From Embleya hyalina (GTDB lineage: Bacteria; Actinomycetota; Actinomycetes; Streptomycetales; Streptomycetaceae), in the NCBI RefSeq assembly GCF_003967355.1, contig NZ_BIFH01000015.1:590649-654648 (forward strand): a stretch of DNA of 64,000 nucleotides. Direction: 5' to 3'. The first letter of the stretch is position 1. Each line of letters opens with the position of its first letter. Of this stretch, positions 1 through 8,145 are shown in pieces. Position numbers and translations under genes: made by a program. The notes beneath the pieces were generated by a model. It did no database searches. It was given only the letters and a program-made list of their open reading frames with translations, and was not told the origin of the DNA.

Positions 1-114
1 GAGGACGGCGAGCAGGACCACGAATCGCGCGGGCCCGGGGGCGATCGCGGTGGAGGGGGACCGGGCGGCCGACGCGCGCACGATCGTGGCGGCGCGCGGC
101 GCTGGGGAGTTCAC
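1..114 (-). CDS. N-terminal fragment, probable membrane-bound polyamine aminopropyltransferase (partial)
   Basis: The complement of the first 114 bases reads from a GTG at 114 as an open frame that runs off the left edge. The visible 38 residues are an Ala/Pro/Ser-rich leader followed by the start of a hydrophobic segment (ARFVVLLAVL). Actinomycete spermidine-synthase-like proteins with N-terminal membrane helices begin this way and commonly sit next to the DUF2617 gene, which is the neighbour here. No catalytic residues are inside the window, so the name rests on context. A second in-frame GTG three codons upstream is an alternative start. Confidence 0.42.
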   Translation of the reverse strand, partial: MNSPAPRAATIVRASAARSPSTAIAPGPARFVVLLAVL

Positions 115-223
115 CCGGAGCACGCTAGGCGCGGAGCGCGCGGGGGGCGCCGAACGCGCCGACGGTTCACCCGATCCGACTACGCGTCGCGGGTGGGTGC
201 GCCGGGTCCGCGCCCGAGCGGCC

Positions 224-730
224 TCACATCGCGCGGCTCCGGGTGCTCACGATCCGGCATTCCTGCGGATACGTGTGCCACGTGGACCAGACCACGCCCG
301 CCCCGCAGCGCTCCACCACGATCGCGGTGACCGCGTGGGGCAGCCCCGGATACTCGCCGATCAGGCCGTATCGGTGCCCGGTGGCCAGCGCGACGATCTC
401 GCGCACCCGGGCCGCGAACACGGTGTCGCCGAGTTGCCGGGTCAGCGCGGTGAACTCGTACTCCCACCGACCGAGCCGGGTCGCCGCGCGGGCGGGCAAC
501 GGGGCGGCCGCGCCCGGCACGCACGCGACCGTCTCGGACACCGGCTCGGCCCCGCCCGGCTCGGGGGCGATCAGCACCTGGTGCGAGGCGCCGAGCAGGC
601 GCAGGTCCAGCTTCAGTCCTTCGAGGTCGATGTCGCGCGCGGCCAACGCGGGAAGCGGCGGCATGCCCAGGCACCAGCCGAGGGCGTCCGCGCGGGTGTC
701 GGTGTACGTGGTGGTGAGTGTGGCGTGCAT
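224..730 (-). CDS. DUF2617 family protein
   Basis: A 168-residue protein of unknown function that I recognise as the actinobacterial DUF2617 family from its opening (TTYTDTRADALGW), the central LRLLGASHQVL block, the SETVACVPG block and the closing WSTWHTYPQE motif. It has no signal peptide or membrane helix and looks like a compact cytoplasmic domain. It is divergent from the aminotransferase at 962 and is followed on the same strand by the presumed aminopropyltransferase, so the two may be co-transcribed. Family assignment is strong; no biochemical role can be given. Confidence 0.85.
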   Translation of the reverse strand: MHATLTTTYTDTRADALGWCLGMPPLPALAARDIDLEGLKLDLRLLGASHQVLIAPEPGGAEPVSETVACVPGAAAPLPARAATRLGRWEYEFTALTRQLGDTVFAARVREIVALATGHRYGLIGEYPGLPHAVTAIVVERCGAGVVWSTWHTYPQECRIVSTRSRAM

Positions 731-961
731 TTCTCGCGCTCATCTGTCCGGGCAACGGGGAACACCCTCGGGAGGCTCCCGGGGCGACAATCGGCTGCAA
801 ACCAGGGGACATGACTCACCGTAGGTGCCCGAAGGCACACCGTCGTCACCCACGCAGGTGAAAGGCAATCACACGAACGGGTGAAGGGCGCCCTGTGAGC
901 GGCGGGGTGTCGCAGGCGAGGATGGGCCCGAAGAGCCGACCCTCGCGAAGGAGCCGTACGG

Positions 962-2113
962 ATGAACCGACCCCTGTTGGCCAGACACCTGGACGGCCTC
1001 GGCACGACGATCTTCGCCGAGATGTCCGCCCTCGCGCGCACCACGGGCGCGATCAACCTCGGCCAGGGTTTCCCCGACACCGACGGCCCGGCGGAGGTGA
1101 TCGAGGCGGCCGTCGCGGCGATGCGCGACGGGGCGAATCAGTACCCGCCCGGCGACGGTATCCCGGATCTACGGCTGGCCGTGGCGGAGCACCGGCAGCG
1201 CTTCCACCGGCAGACGTTCGACCCGGACGGCGAGGTGCTGATCACCACCGGCGCCACCGAGGCGATCGCCGCCGCGCTGCTCGCGCTGCTCGAACCGGGC
1301 GACGAGGTGATCGCGCTCGAACCGTTCTACGACTCGTACGCGGCCTGCATCGCGATGGCCGGCGCCCGCCGGGTGGGCGTCACCCTGCGCCCTCCGCACT
1401 TTCGTCCGGACCTCGACGAACTGCGCGCGGCGGTCACCGACCGCACCCGGGTGATCATGCTCAACACCCCGCACAACCCGACCGGCACGGTGCTCACCCG
1501 GGCCGAGTTGGAGGCGATCGCCGCCGTCGCGATCGAGCACGACCTGATCGTGGTCACCGACGAGGTGTACGAACACCTGGTCTACACCGGCGAGCACATC
1601 CCGATCTCGACCCTGCCGGGCATGCGCGAGCGCACCGTCACCATCTCCTCGGCGGGCAAGACGTTCTCGTTCACCGGCTGGAAGGTCGGCTGGGTGTGCG
1701 CGCCGAGGGAGCTGATCGCGGCGGTGCGCACGACCAAGCAGTTCCTGACCTACACCTCGGGCGCCCCGTTCCAGCCCGCGATCGCACACGCGCTGCGCCT
1801 GCCGGACACGTACTTCGACGGGCTGCGCGAGGACCTGCGGCACAAGCGCGACCTGCTCGGCGGCGGACTGCGGGCGGCCGGACTGACCGTGTACGAGCCG
1901 CAGGGCACCTACTTCACCACCACCGACATCACCCCGCTCGGCTACGCCGACGGCCTCGACTTCTGCCGCAAACTGCCCGAACTGCGCGGCGTGGTGGCGA
2001 TCCCCGAGGTGGTCTTCTTCGACAACGTGGAGGTGGGCCGCCCCCTGGTCCGCTTCGCCTTCTGCAAACGCGTCGAGGTCCTGGAGGAGGCCGCCAAGCG
2101 GCTCGCCGGCTGA
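962..2113 (+). CDS. pyridoxal-phosphate-dependent aminotransferase, class I/II (DapC/kynurenine aminotransferase-like)
   Basis: A 383-residue fold-type I aminotransferase. The N-terminal substrate loop INLGQGFPD is present near residue 36. The cofactor site includes NTPHNPTG, the TDEVYEHL aspartate motif and the Schiff-base lysine in SSAGKTFSFTGWK. The C-terminus carries the arginine of VRFAFCK that binds the substrate carboxylate. This pattern fits the subgroup annotated as N-succinyldiaminopimelate or kynurenine/glutamine aminotransferase. The amino donor and substrate cannot be settled from sequence. The start is set by the ATG after GAAGGAG-like bases at about 948. A hairpin at 2153 follows the stop. 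Confidence 0.85.
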   Translation: MNRPLLARHLDGLGTTIFAEMSALARTTGAINLGQGFPDTDGPAEVIEAAVAAMRDGANQYPPGDGIPDLRLAVAEHRQRFHRQTFDPDGEVLITTGATEAIAAALLALLEPGDEVIALEPFYDSYAACIAMAGARRVGVTLRPPHFRPDLDELRAAVTDRTRVIMLNTPHNPTGTVLTRAELEAIAAVAIEHDLIVVTDEVYEHLVYTGEHIPISTLPGMRERTVTISSAGKTFSFTGWKVGWVCAPRELIAAVRTTKQFLTYTSGAPFQPAIAHALRLPDTYFDGLREDLRHKRDLLGGGLRAAGLTVYEPQGTYFTTTDITPLGYADGLDFCRKLPELRGVVAIPEVVFFDNVEVGRPLVRFAFCKRVEVLEEAAKRLAG

Positions 2114-2152
2114 GACCGGCCCGCCCGGGCGCGGACCCGGGGTGGTCCGATG

Positions 2153-2185
2153 GCGTGTGGGGGACGATCGGCGGCCCCCACACGC
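2153..2185. terminator. hairpin between convergent genes
   Basis: An 11-bp perfect stem (GCGTGTGGGGG at 2153-2163 pairing with 2175-2185) with an 11-nt loop lies between the aminotransferase stop and the end of the opposing YbjN-like gene. There is no clear U-tract, as is common in high-GC actinomycetes, so it is a likely bidirectional terminator. Confidence 0.6.
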
Positions 2186-2196
2186 GCGGGGTCCGG

Positions 2197-2688
2197 CTAT
2201 GCCTCGCCGTCGGTCGCCGGCTTGTCCTCGGGGCCGTACTGCTCGGTGATCCAGTTCGCGAACGAGATGCACGTGCTGATCCACGCGCGCGTGGTGAACA
2301 CGAACAGCTCGCGGTTGATCCCCGGCTCGCAGTCGAGCTGGGCCTCGCCGATCAGCCGCAGCTGTTCCTCGTGCTCGTGCGTGTAGACCTTGGGCCAGAA
2401 GAACTGGCGGTGCCACTCGTCCAGCAGTTCCAGCATCCGCGGCCGGTCGGCCGGGTCGAACGCACGGTCCAGGAACATCCGGACCGTGAAGATCTCCTGC
2501 TTGTCTCCGCGCAGCATGAAGTAGACGCGAAAGCCGTCCCAGGGCGCACAGATGTCGCCCTCCTCGTCGGTGAAATGGTTCACCTGGAGTTCGTCGAGGA
2601 CCTGGTTGATCAGGTCCGCCGACGGCTTGACGACCGGCGCGGCCGGAACGAAGGTCGACCTCGGAAGCGAGGACGGGTCGATGCTCAT
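2197..2688 (-). CDS. YbjN domain-containing protein
   Basis: A 163-residue soluble protein with the YbjN-type fold pattern seen in actinobacteria: a long N-terminal helix (LINQVLDELQVNHF), a beta-rich stretch with the acidic motif DEEGDICAPW, a central RPRMLELLDEWHRQFFWPK helix and a closing TRAWISTCISFANWI helix. Such proteins are related in fold to type III secretion chaperones and are described as sensory-transduction or chaperone-like. No enzyme motif is seen. ATG at 2688 follows a GAGAGGA ribosome-binding sequence. It lies 73 bp downstream of the RNA ligase on the same strand and may be read with it. Confidence 0.75.
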   Translation of the reverse strand: MSIDPSSLPRSTFVPAAPVVKPSADLINQVLDELQVNHFTDEEGDICAPWDGFRVYFMLRGDKQEIFTVRMFLDRAFDPADRPRMLELLDEWHRQFFWPKVYTHEHEEQLRLIGEAQLDCEPGINRELFVFTTRAWISTCISFANWITEQYGPEDKPATDGEA

Positions 2689-2761
2689 GAAGGATCCTCT
2701 CCAGACGTATCGACGCCATCCTCTCTCATTCGACCCGGACCGGTGGGGCCCGAGGGTGCGC

Positions 2762-3856
2762 TCACTCGTACTCCGTGCCGCCCTTGCGCATCAGGTAGGA
2801 CGCGGAGACGATCTTGCCGATCGCACGCCCCCCGACCACGGCGCTGTACCGCTCGCGCGCCGGGCGCACCACCAGCCCTTCACGCAGGTGCGCGGCGGTG
2901 CCCGAGACGGTCTCCCGGCCCTCGGACAGGGCGAGCAGTTCGGCTTCGTCGTAGGGCCCGGCGTAGAGCGTCGGCACCACCGGCGGCGCGGTCGTGAGGT
3001 CGGCGAGCAGGTCGGCCAACTCCTCGGCGTCGACGTGCCGTACCGCGCCGGCGTCGTCCGCGAGCGCGATGTCGAACACCGCGTAGCCGGGCAGCTCGGA
3101 CCGCCCCTGCGCGCCGTAGCCCAGGTCCTGCACACCCTGCCCGAACACCTCGCCGAACACGCCCACCCGGGCCGCGCCGAACCGCGCGGCCACCTCCGCG
3201 GCGACCTCGGGCAGCCGGTGCGCGAGCACGCTGCGCCAGTAGAGGTTGTGCTCGTCCCGGACCAGCGCCTGCGACCGCGCGCCGAAGCCCTTGGACGAGA
3301 CGAAGCTCTCGCCGGTGTGGGTGAGGTAGGTGTAGAGGCAGGCGGTGCCGTGGATCTTCTCCGTGGCCACCACCGACTCGCCGGCCGTGAACAGGTCCGG
3401 GTGGCGCCGGATGTTCTCCATGTCGACCCAGGGCAGCAGATCGGGCGCGGCCACGACGTCGCCGCTCATGTGCACGGGGACGGGCGGCACCCACTTGACG
3501 ATGCCGAGCAGTTCGGCGAAGTCCTTGCCGTCGGCGAGCGCGGCGTCGAGGTCGAGACCGAGCTCGGTCAGCGCGGCCGGCCGACAGACGATGCCCTGCG
3601 ACAACTCGCCACGCAGCCGGATGGCCCGCACCCGGTTCTTGGCCGAGCCGGCGAGCCTCCCGGTGAGCCCGAGTTCGTCGATCAGCGCGTCGGGCAGGAT
3701 CGCCTGCTCCGGGATGTACAGCGCCACATCCCCGGTCACGTAGGCCCCCTTGGCGACGACGGCCCGGTACAGCCCGACCTGGGCCAGCTCCAACGCATCG
3801 GCATCGGGGTGCGGGTGCACCACCAACCGCTCGACCGAGACCTTGAGTGTGGACAT
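2762..3856 (-). CDS. ATP-dependent RNA ligase, DraRnl (Rnl5) type
   Basis: A 364-residue protein with all signature parts of the Deinococcus DraRnl family. An N-terminal OB-like module covers residues 1-120. The nucleotidyltransferase domain has motif I EKIHGT with the adenylated lysine at residue 167, then SSKGFG, motif EVFGQG (III), YAVFDI, motif IV EGLVVRP and motif V with the lysine of GKIVSASYL. DraRnl seals nicks in which the 3'-OH strand is RNA, so the expected role is RNA repair at nicked duplexes; that role here is inferred. The gene is not next to a PNKP or Hen1 partner. Its upstream side is a repeat array (4006-5111), so its promoter must lie in or near that array. Confidence 0.88.
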   Translation of the reverse strand: MSTLKVSVERLVVHPHPDADALELAQVGLYRAVVAKGAYVTGDVALYIPEQAILPDALIDELGLTGRLAGSAKNRVRAIRLRGELSQGIVCRPAALTELGLDLDAALADGKDFAELLGIVKWVPPVPVHMSGDVVAAPDLLPWVDMENIRRHPDLFTAGESVVATEKIHGTACLYTYLTHTGESFVSSKGFGARSQALVRDEHNLYWRSVLAHRLPEVAAEVAARFGAARVGVFGEVFGQGVQDLGYGAQGRSELPGYAVFDIALADDAGAVRHVDAEELADLLADLTTAPPVVPTLYAGPYDEAELLALSEGRETVSGTAAHLREGLVVRPARERYSAVVGGRAIGKIVSASYLMRKGGTEYE

Positions 3857-4005
3857 GGCTGACCCCTTCCCCGTGACCGCTACGGCGGCCGAACCTGCGT
3901 CACCTGCACGGTCCCAAGCGGCCGGGTAGGGCCGCCAACGATTTACGGGCGGGGCGAGCGGGCGGGGATGCGGCGGCAGCGGCGGGGAGGGTGGTCGGGT
4001 TGCCG

Positions 4006-5111
4006 GTCGACGCGCTGCGCCGTGGTGCGTGTCCGCTACGCGGCCCGGGGCCAGGTCTGGGCGGCGTTCGTCGTGGCGGCGGCAGGGGTGCGTTGGGGTG
4101 CACGTCTGCTCCGCAGCCGGGGTGGAGTCGACGCGCTGCGCCGTGGTGCGCGTCCGCTACGCGGCCCGGGGCCGGGCCTGGGCGGCGTTCGTCGTGGCGG
4201 CGGCAGGGGTGCGTTGGGGTGCGCGTCTGCTCCGCAGCCGGGGTGGAGTCGACGCGCTGCGCCGTGGTGCGCGTCCGCTACGCGGCCGAGGTGGGGGCTC
4301 GGGTCTAGTCGGCCGGGGAGGCTTCAAGGGTGGGTCGGGGCGGTTCGGGGGATGTCTGGGGAAAGGCTGGGGTTCGGAACCGGATCCCGGTGGGTGGTTG
4401 TGGGCTTCGAGTCTCGGTGACCTGCGGTTTTGTGGGGCGGGGATGGAAAGTCGGGTGTCGAGTGCCGGTTTCGTCTGCTCCGGCCCCTCAACTCCCGCGT
4501 GGCGACCGAAACCGCTCAATCGGAGCCGATCCCGGCCGCTGCGCCCTCCCGGAGGCCGCCGAGGAGACCGAAACTGCCCTGTGGGCGTCGAAACCGGATC
4601 CCGAGGCACTCGAAACGGCAACCGCCAGCGCTGACCTGCGGTCTTCTCTCGCACAGAGGCTGCGGCACCGCACGGGATCCGGTTTCGTGAAACCTCCGCC
4701 ACCCACATGCCCACCACACCCCGAAAACACCCGGCCACCCGACCCACCCTGGAAGCCTCCCCGGCCGACTCGACCCGAGCCCCCGCCTCGGCCGCGTAGC
4801 GGACGCGCACCACGGCGCAGCGCGTCGACTCCACCCCGGCTGCGGAGCAGACGCGCACCCCAACGCACCCCTGCCGCCGCCACGACGAACGCCGCCCAGG
4901 CCCGGCCCCGGGCCGCGTAGCGGACACGCACCACGGCGCAGCGCGTCGACCCAACCCCGGCTGCGGAGCAGACGCGCACCCCAACACGCCCCCGCCGCCG
5001 CCACGACGAACCCCACCCAGACCTGGCCCCGGGCCGCGTAGCGGACACGCACCACGGCGCAGCGCGTCGACTCCACCCCGGCTGCGGAGCAGACGCGCAC
5101 CCCAACGCACC
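4006..5111. repeat. inverted array of 121-bp tandem repeats (locus 1)
   Basis: Three tandem units on the + strand begin with GTCGACGCGCTGCGCC at 4006, 4127 and 4248 (exact 121-bp period). Three units in inverse orientation have their GTCGAC at 4824, 4945 and 5066 (same period). The spacer of about 500 bp (4290-4790) is itself an imperfect palindrome. It includes matching CCGGATCC-containing and GACCTGCGGT-containing segments in opposite orientation. Each unit contains two perfect 4-3-4 dyads, CTGC-TCC-GCAG and CCGC-TAC-GCGG. Because 121 is not a multiple of three, open frames through the array change frame at each unit and are judged non-coding. A related array lies at 51280-51920. Confidence 0.9.
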
Positions 5112-5292
5112 CCCGCCGCCTTCCCGCCGACCAATGCACCCGTCTCGTCGGGAACCCTCCGCCTCGCAGCCCCGCACGCCGGCGGCGGCCCCGCTCGACG
5201 ACTCTGACCCGCCCCGCACAGCCGACCCAGACGCGACCCTCGCCGGAAACACCCGACCCACCCGCGAAGCCGCCCCGGCAGAACAGCAGGAA

Positions 5293-5322
5293 GCCCCGCC
5301 GACCGACAACGGCCGACGGGGC
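5293..5322 (-). terminator. hairpin downstream of the DUF397 gene
   Basis: On the minus strand GCCCCGTCGGCC and GGTCGGCGGGGC form a 12-bp stem with G-U pairs around a 6-nt loop, 11 bp after the DUF397 stop. No U-tract follows. Position and strength suggest a terminator for the regulator/DUF397 pair. Confidence 0.6.
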
Positions 5323-5333
5323 GTCAGGTCGCA

Positions 5334-5510
5334 CTAACCGCGCAGCGCCTCTGTGAGCACCGCCCACGAAGCCGCAGGGACAACGAGGTGCCCCAGGGCA
5401 GGGTCCTTCGAGTCACGCACCGGGACGGCGCCGGGGGATGTAGCGACTTCCACGCACTCCGCGCCTTGCTGGTTGCTGTAGCTGGAAGTTCGCCAACCGG
5501 TGGGGTGCAC
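5334..5510 (-). CDS. DUF397 domain-containing small protein
   Basis: Reading the minus strand from GTG at 5510 gives 58 residues with the hallmarks of DUF397: GWRTSSYSNQQGAECVEV near the start, VPVRDSKDP in the middle and LVVPAASWAVLTEAL at the end. AAAGG lies 8 bases before the GTG. DUF397 proteins pair with DUF5753 XRE regulators in actinomycetes (BldB/WhiJ-like or Scr1-type pairs) and are thought to modulate them. The gene starts inside the 3' end of the upstream regulator gene in another frame, giving a 98-nt overlap. It is too short for most ORF callers and is easily missed. Confidence 0.85.
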   Translation of the reverse strand: MHPTGWRTSSYSNQQGAECVEVATSPGAVPVRDSKDPALGHLVVPAASWAVLTEALRG

Positions 5511-6330
5511 GATACATACCTTTCGCTACGGATCTGATCATCGCTTCGGACTCCCGAGCAGACAGGGCCGATGCCCGAAGTTGCTCGTAGGTTAGGCCAA
5601 ACGCGTTCACCTCCGACCGCCCCTCCCAGAGTCGCCCATCGAATGCACTTTCGGTATACGCGTATCGGCTACCGTCCACTGTCTGAACGAGTGTCAGAGA
5701 GCCACCCATGGCCGCGTGTTCACCCGCATGGAACGGCAAGATCTGGATCTTGGTACCTGCGTTCGCCTCCTCCAGCAACCGAGCCATTTGAGCGCGCATC
5801 ACGAACGGACTGCCGGCGCTCCGGGCCAGAACTGCTTCGTCGAGGATGACCCGGATACGGGGAGGGTTGTCGCCGCGCAAAATGCGCGCTTGGCGGTCCA
5901 ATCGTCGCGAGATACGGTCCCGAAGCTGGTCGTCACTGGTTAGCGCTTGTCCGAGTCGGAGCGTGGCGCGAGCGTACGCCCTCGTCTGAAGCAGACCCGG
6001 CACAATCTGCGCGGCATAGAAACGCAGGTTGGTTGCCGCCTGCTCTCGGTCCATGTACTCACGGACATAGTCGGGGACCAGCTCCCGCTGGCTCGCCTTC
6101 CACAGGTCCGTGAGCAGGTCGTCTGCACCCAGCGCGGCATCCAGGCGCCAGGCCTGTTCCCACGTCGGCGGACTGCCCGTGCGCCGTTCGATTTGGGTGA
6201 TGCGCGTGTCGTGCACGTGGATCAGGGTCGCCAGTTGTGCCTGCGTAAGCATGCGCAACTTACGCAGCTTGGTCACACGCGTGGCGAACATATTTGCGGA
6301 CGATTGTGTGGGGTCGATCGCTTCGGCCAA
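5413..6330 (-). CDS. XRE-family regulator with DUF5753 sensor domain
   Basis: A 305-residue regulator. Residues about 15-70 form an XRE helix-turn-helix (TKLRKLRMLTQAQLATLIHV). From about residue 90 the DUF5753 domain follows, with YYAAQIVPGLLQT-like and KIQILPFHAGEHAAMGGS segments typical of the family. Such proteins act as DNA-binding partners of DUF397 proteins in developmental control or in Scr1-type antitoxin pairs. The last ~33 residues (from GMYRAPH onward, Arg/Pro-rich) come from bases that also encode DUF397 in another frame. They are not typical family sequence, so either the natural C-terminus is extended by overlap or a frameshift has removed the usual stop. Confidence 0.85.
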   Translation of the reverse strand: MAEAIDPTQSSANMFATRVTKLRKLRMLTQAQLATLIHVHDTRITQIERRTGSPPTWEQAWRLDAALGADDLLTDLWKASQRELVPDYVREYMDREQAATNLRFYAAQIVPGLLQTRAYARATLRLGQALTSDDQLRDRISRRLDRQARILRGDNPPRIRVILDEAVLARSAGSPFVMRAQMARLLEEANAGTKIQILPFHAGEHAAMGGSLTLVQTVDGSRYAYTESAFDGRLWEGRSEVNAFGLTYEQLRASALSARESEAMIRSVAKGMYRAPHRLANFQLQQPARRGVRGSRYIPRRRPGA

Positions 6331-6492
6331 GTCGTTTAATCCCTCAAGATCATTTATTCCTGATTGCTGCCCAAATCAGGTTCTCGCCTGGCCGCATCGT
6401 AAGGCGGTGGGTTGATCCTGGGATAGACATTCCGTGTCCACAGAATGTGGCCGGATATCTACCCGCCGCAGCGCGAGAGGGACAGGCATGCC

Positions 6493-6885
6493 ATGACCGT
6501 GACAAGACAACAGCCGCCCACAGAAGCCGACTTGCGGCGTCGCCTGGCGACGTCCGACGAGGTGCGCGTGCGGGATACGCGGAGCGGATACGTGGGCACG
6601 CTCTACCGCGTGGCCACCGGCTATGTCGTGGCGCTCACGGCCAACAGCAGCGCCTACACCATTTCCATGGCCCGCCTCGAAGTGGTGGACGACGAAGCCG
6701 ACATAGGGCAACCCGGCGTGGTCGCGCACGGTGTGCGCGGTGTGCGCGGACCCGGCGAGATCGTGGCGGCGCAACCGTTGCTGAACGAAGTGCGGTTCCT
6801 CATGGCCCGGTTCGGTCCGGATATCCAATGGCGCATGCCCTCCGACAGCGTGCGCCCGGCCGACCGACCGGAGCCCACTCCCTGA
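6493..6885 (+). CDS. hypothetical protein
   Basis: A 130-residue protein of unknown function, divergent from the DUF5753 regulator. I see a charged N-terminus (RQQPPTEADLRRRLATSDEV) and then a beta-rich stretch with VRDTRSGYVGTLYRV and YVVALTANSSAYTISM, suggesting a small beta-barrel. There are no membrane segments. ATG at 6493 is preferred over an earlier in-frame ATG at 6445 because GAGAGGGAC lies just upstream and the intervening residues look like untranslated sequence. Third-position GC is high, supporting coding. Confidence 0.6.
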   Translation: MTVTRQQPPTEADLRRRLATSDEVRVRDTRSGYVGTLYRVATGYVVALTANSSAYTISMARLEVVDDEADIGQPGVVAHGVRGVRGPGEIVAAQPLLNEVRFLMARFGPDIQWRMPSDSVRPADRPEPTP

Positions 6886-7078
6886 ACTGCCGTGCCGCCG
6901 ACTCCATTTGGTCGTGGCTACCGGCGGCACGGCGCCGAACCCTCTCCGCCTTCCCCCATGGCCCGGTCGGCGGAGAGGGCCACAAGCGGTATCCAGTCAG
7001 CAGCCAACCGCCAGGGGCCGGCGCTCGCTCGCCAGTGATCCGCCGGCCCCCGGTCTCCCCCACCGAAGCGAGGTCGAC

Positions 7079-7417
7079 ATGAAACTACCGATCCCACCGC
7101 CGGACGAAACAACATCGAGCGGCAGCGGCATCGGCATCGGGGACAAGGTGAAGCACGCCGACGACGCGCGCCGGCCCGAGCAGCCGCCCGGCGTGATCGT
7201 GCGCGTGGACGACACCGGCCGGGTGACGGTCCAGCCGTTCGACGCCGCGCGAGCGGAGTGGACCGCCGGCCCGGCGAACGTCGTGCCCGACGACGGCGTC
7301 TGGTTCCCCACCGACGGCGCCCAACCCGACGACCTGTTGCCCTTCCCGATCCCGCCCGGCACCATCACCCCGCTCCGCTACGGCGGCCTCCGCCCGAAGC
7401 CACGCCCCGGTCACTGA
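7079..7417 (+). CDS. hypothetical small soluble protein
   Basis: A 112-residue protein rich in Pro, Asp and Gly. The core reads GDKVKHADDARRPEQPPGV then IVRVDDTGRVTVQPFD, which looks like a short KOW/SH3-like beta-barrel. The C-terminus is Pro/Arg-rich. ATG at 7079 follows GAAGCGAGG. I do not recognise the family. It sits 193 bp after the hypothetical at 6493 on the same strand and is closed by the terminator at 7428. Confidence 0.55.
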   Translation: MKLPIPPPDETTSSGSGIGIGDKVKHADDARRPEQPPGVIVRVDDTGRVTVQPFDAARAEWTAGPANVVPDDGVWFPTDGAQPDDLLPFPIPPGTITPLRYGGLRPKPRPGH

Positions 7418-7427
7418 CCCCGACGAC

Positions 7428-7470
7428 GGAAGCCCCGGCCCTTCGAGAGTCGGGGCTTCCTTTCGCTTTT
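7428..7470 (+). terminator. rho-independent terminator
   Basis: GGAAGCCCCG (7428) pairs with CGGGGCTTCC (7451-7460), followed on the + strand by TTTCGCTTTT. It closes the gene at 7079 and may also serve the opposing strand. Confidence 0.8.
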
Positions 7471-7471
7471 G

Positions 7472-7609
7472 TTACCCCATGAGTTCCACGACCGTGACCA
7501 GCAACGAGTTATTCGTGATTTGGTAGACCACGATCACGCTGCCACACGTCGCCTCGCGCCTGTCCTTGTGGTACGTCGCCGACGATCCGCATCCGTATCC
7601 CGGCGCTTG
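7472..7609 (-). pseudogene. degraded RelE/ParE-like toxin remnant
   Basis: Immediately after the stop of the minus-strand gene at 7610, the same frame continues open to TAA at 7472. It ends with residues that look like the last strands of a RelE/ParE toxin (GSVIVVYQITNNSLLVTVVE). No start codon is available in that frame, an LPADKRR segment typical of the toxin N-half lies in another frame, and the conserved basic C-terminus is absent. I read this as a decayed toxin next to its former antitoxin-like partner. It could instead be chance similarity. Confidence 0.4.
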
Positions 7610-7990
7610 TCAGCGGGCAGACTCAGGCGGGCCCTCTCGCAGGCGGGACTGTACGCGATCGAGTACGACACTCCGTTCCTCCCCCATGATCGTCATTGCA
7701 TCGGCTTCGGCGTGGATCCCTTCGACCCAGTCGTGCGTTCGCTCGATTGCCTCGTCGACTTCCGGGCGGGTGCGGCGGACCCATCGGTTGAGGGTCAGGG
7801 GCAGGTCCCGTGCCGGTGTGTCCTCGATCGCCTTGGTGAACTCCTCGCGCTGCTCGGCGGGCAGGGCAGCCCGAATGCCGGCGATGGTGGCCGGGAGTTC
7901 GATCAACTCGCCCGTTGCCCATGTGCGCCAGGTACGCCCGTCCGGTTCCGGCCCGTCCTGATGCTCGTGTTCGTCGATGTGGTCGTCCAT
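7610..7990 (-). CDS. hypothetical protein, possible antitoxin-like partner of a RelE remnant
   Basis: A 126-residue acidic protein. The body reads WRTWATGELIELPATIAGI, then RAALPAEQREEFTKAIEDTP and a C-terminal helical region (VDEAIERTHDWVEGIHAEA). Similar small proteins sit next to RelE/ParE-like genes in Streptomyces, which agrees with the toxin-like remnant directly downstream, but I cannot prove the role. ATG at 7990 is chosen over 8041 because GAAGGG lies 6 bases upstream. Confidence 0.55.
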   Translation of the reverse strand: MDDHIDEHEHQDGPEPDGRTWRTWATGELIELPATIAGIRAALPAEQREEFTKAIEDTPARDLPLTLNRWVRRTRPEVDEAIERTHDWVEGIHAEADAMTIMGEERSVVLDRVQSRLREGPPESAR

Positions 7991-8145
7991 ACGCGCCCTT
8001 CGCCGTGTCACGACCCGGCTACTTACAGCGTTCCCTCCCAAGGGTGTCCGGCGGAAGCCGCGGGAGCGACACGGTCGAGACCGATTCCCCCGTCGCCGGG
8101 CAAGGCCGTCGACGATTCGGCGGCCTCCTGGGACAGGATGGGGCC

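Noticed and set aside
4006..5111. CRISPR array
   Set aside because: Units are contiguous 121-bp tandem repeats with no unique spacers and no cas genes nearby.
3900..5334. Several long open frames on both strands
   Set aside because: They run through the 121-bp repeats, which shift frame each unit. The residues are Arg/Ala/Val-rich repeats without ribosome-binding sites.
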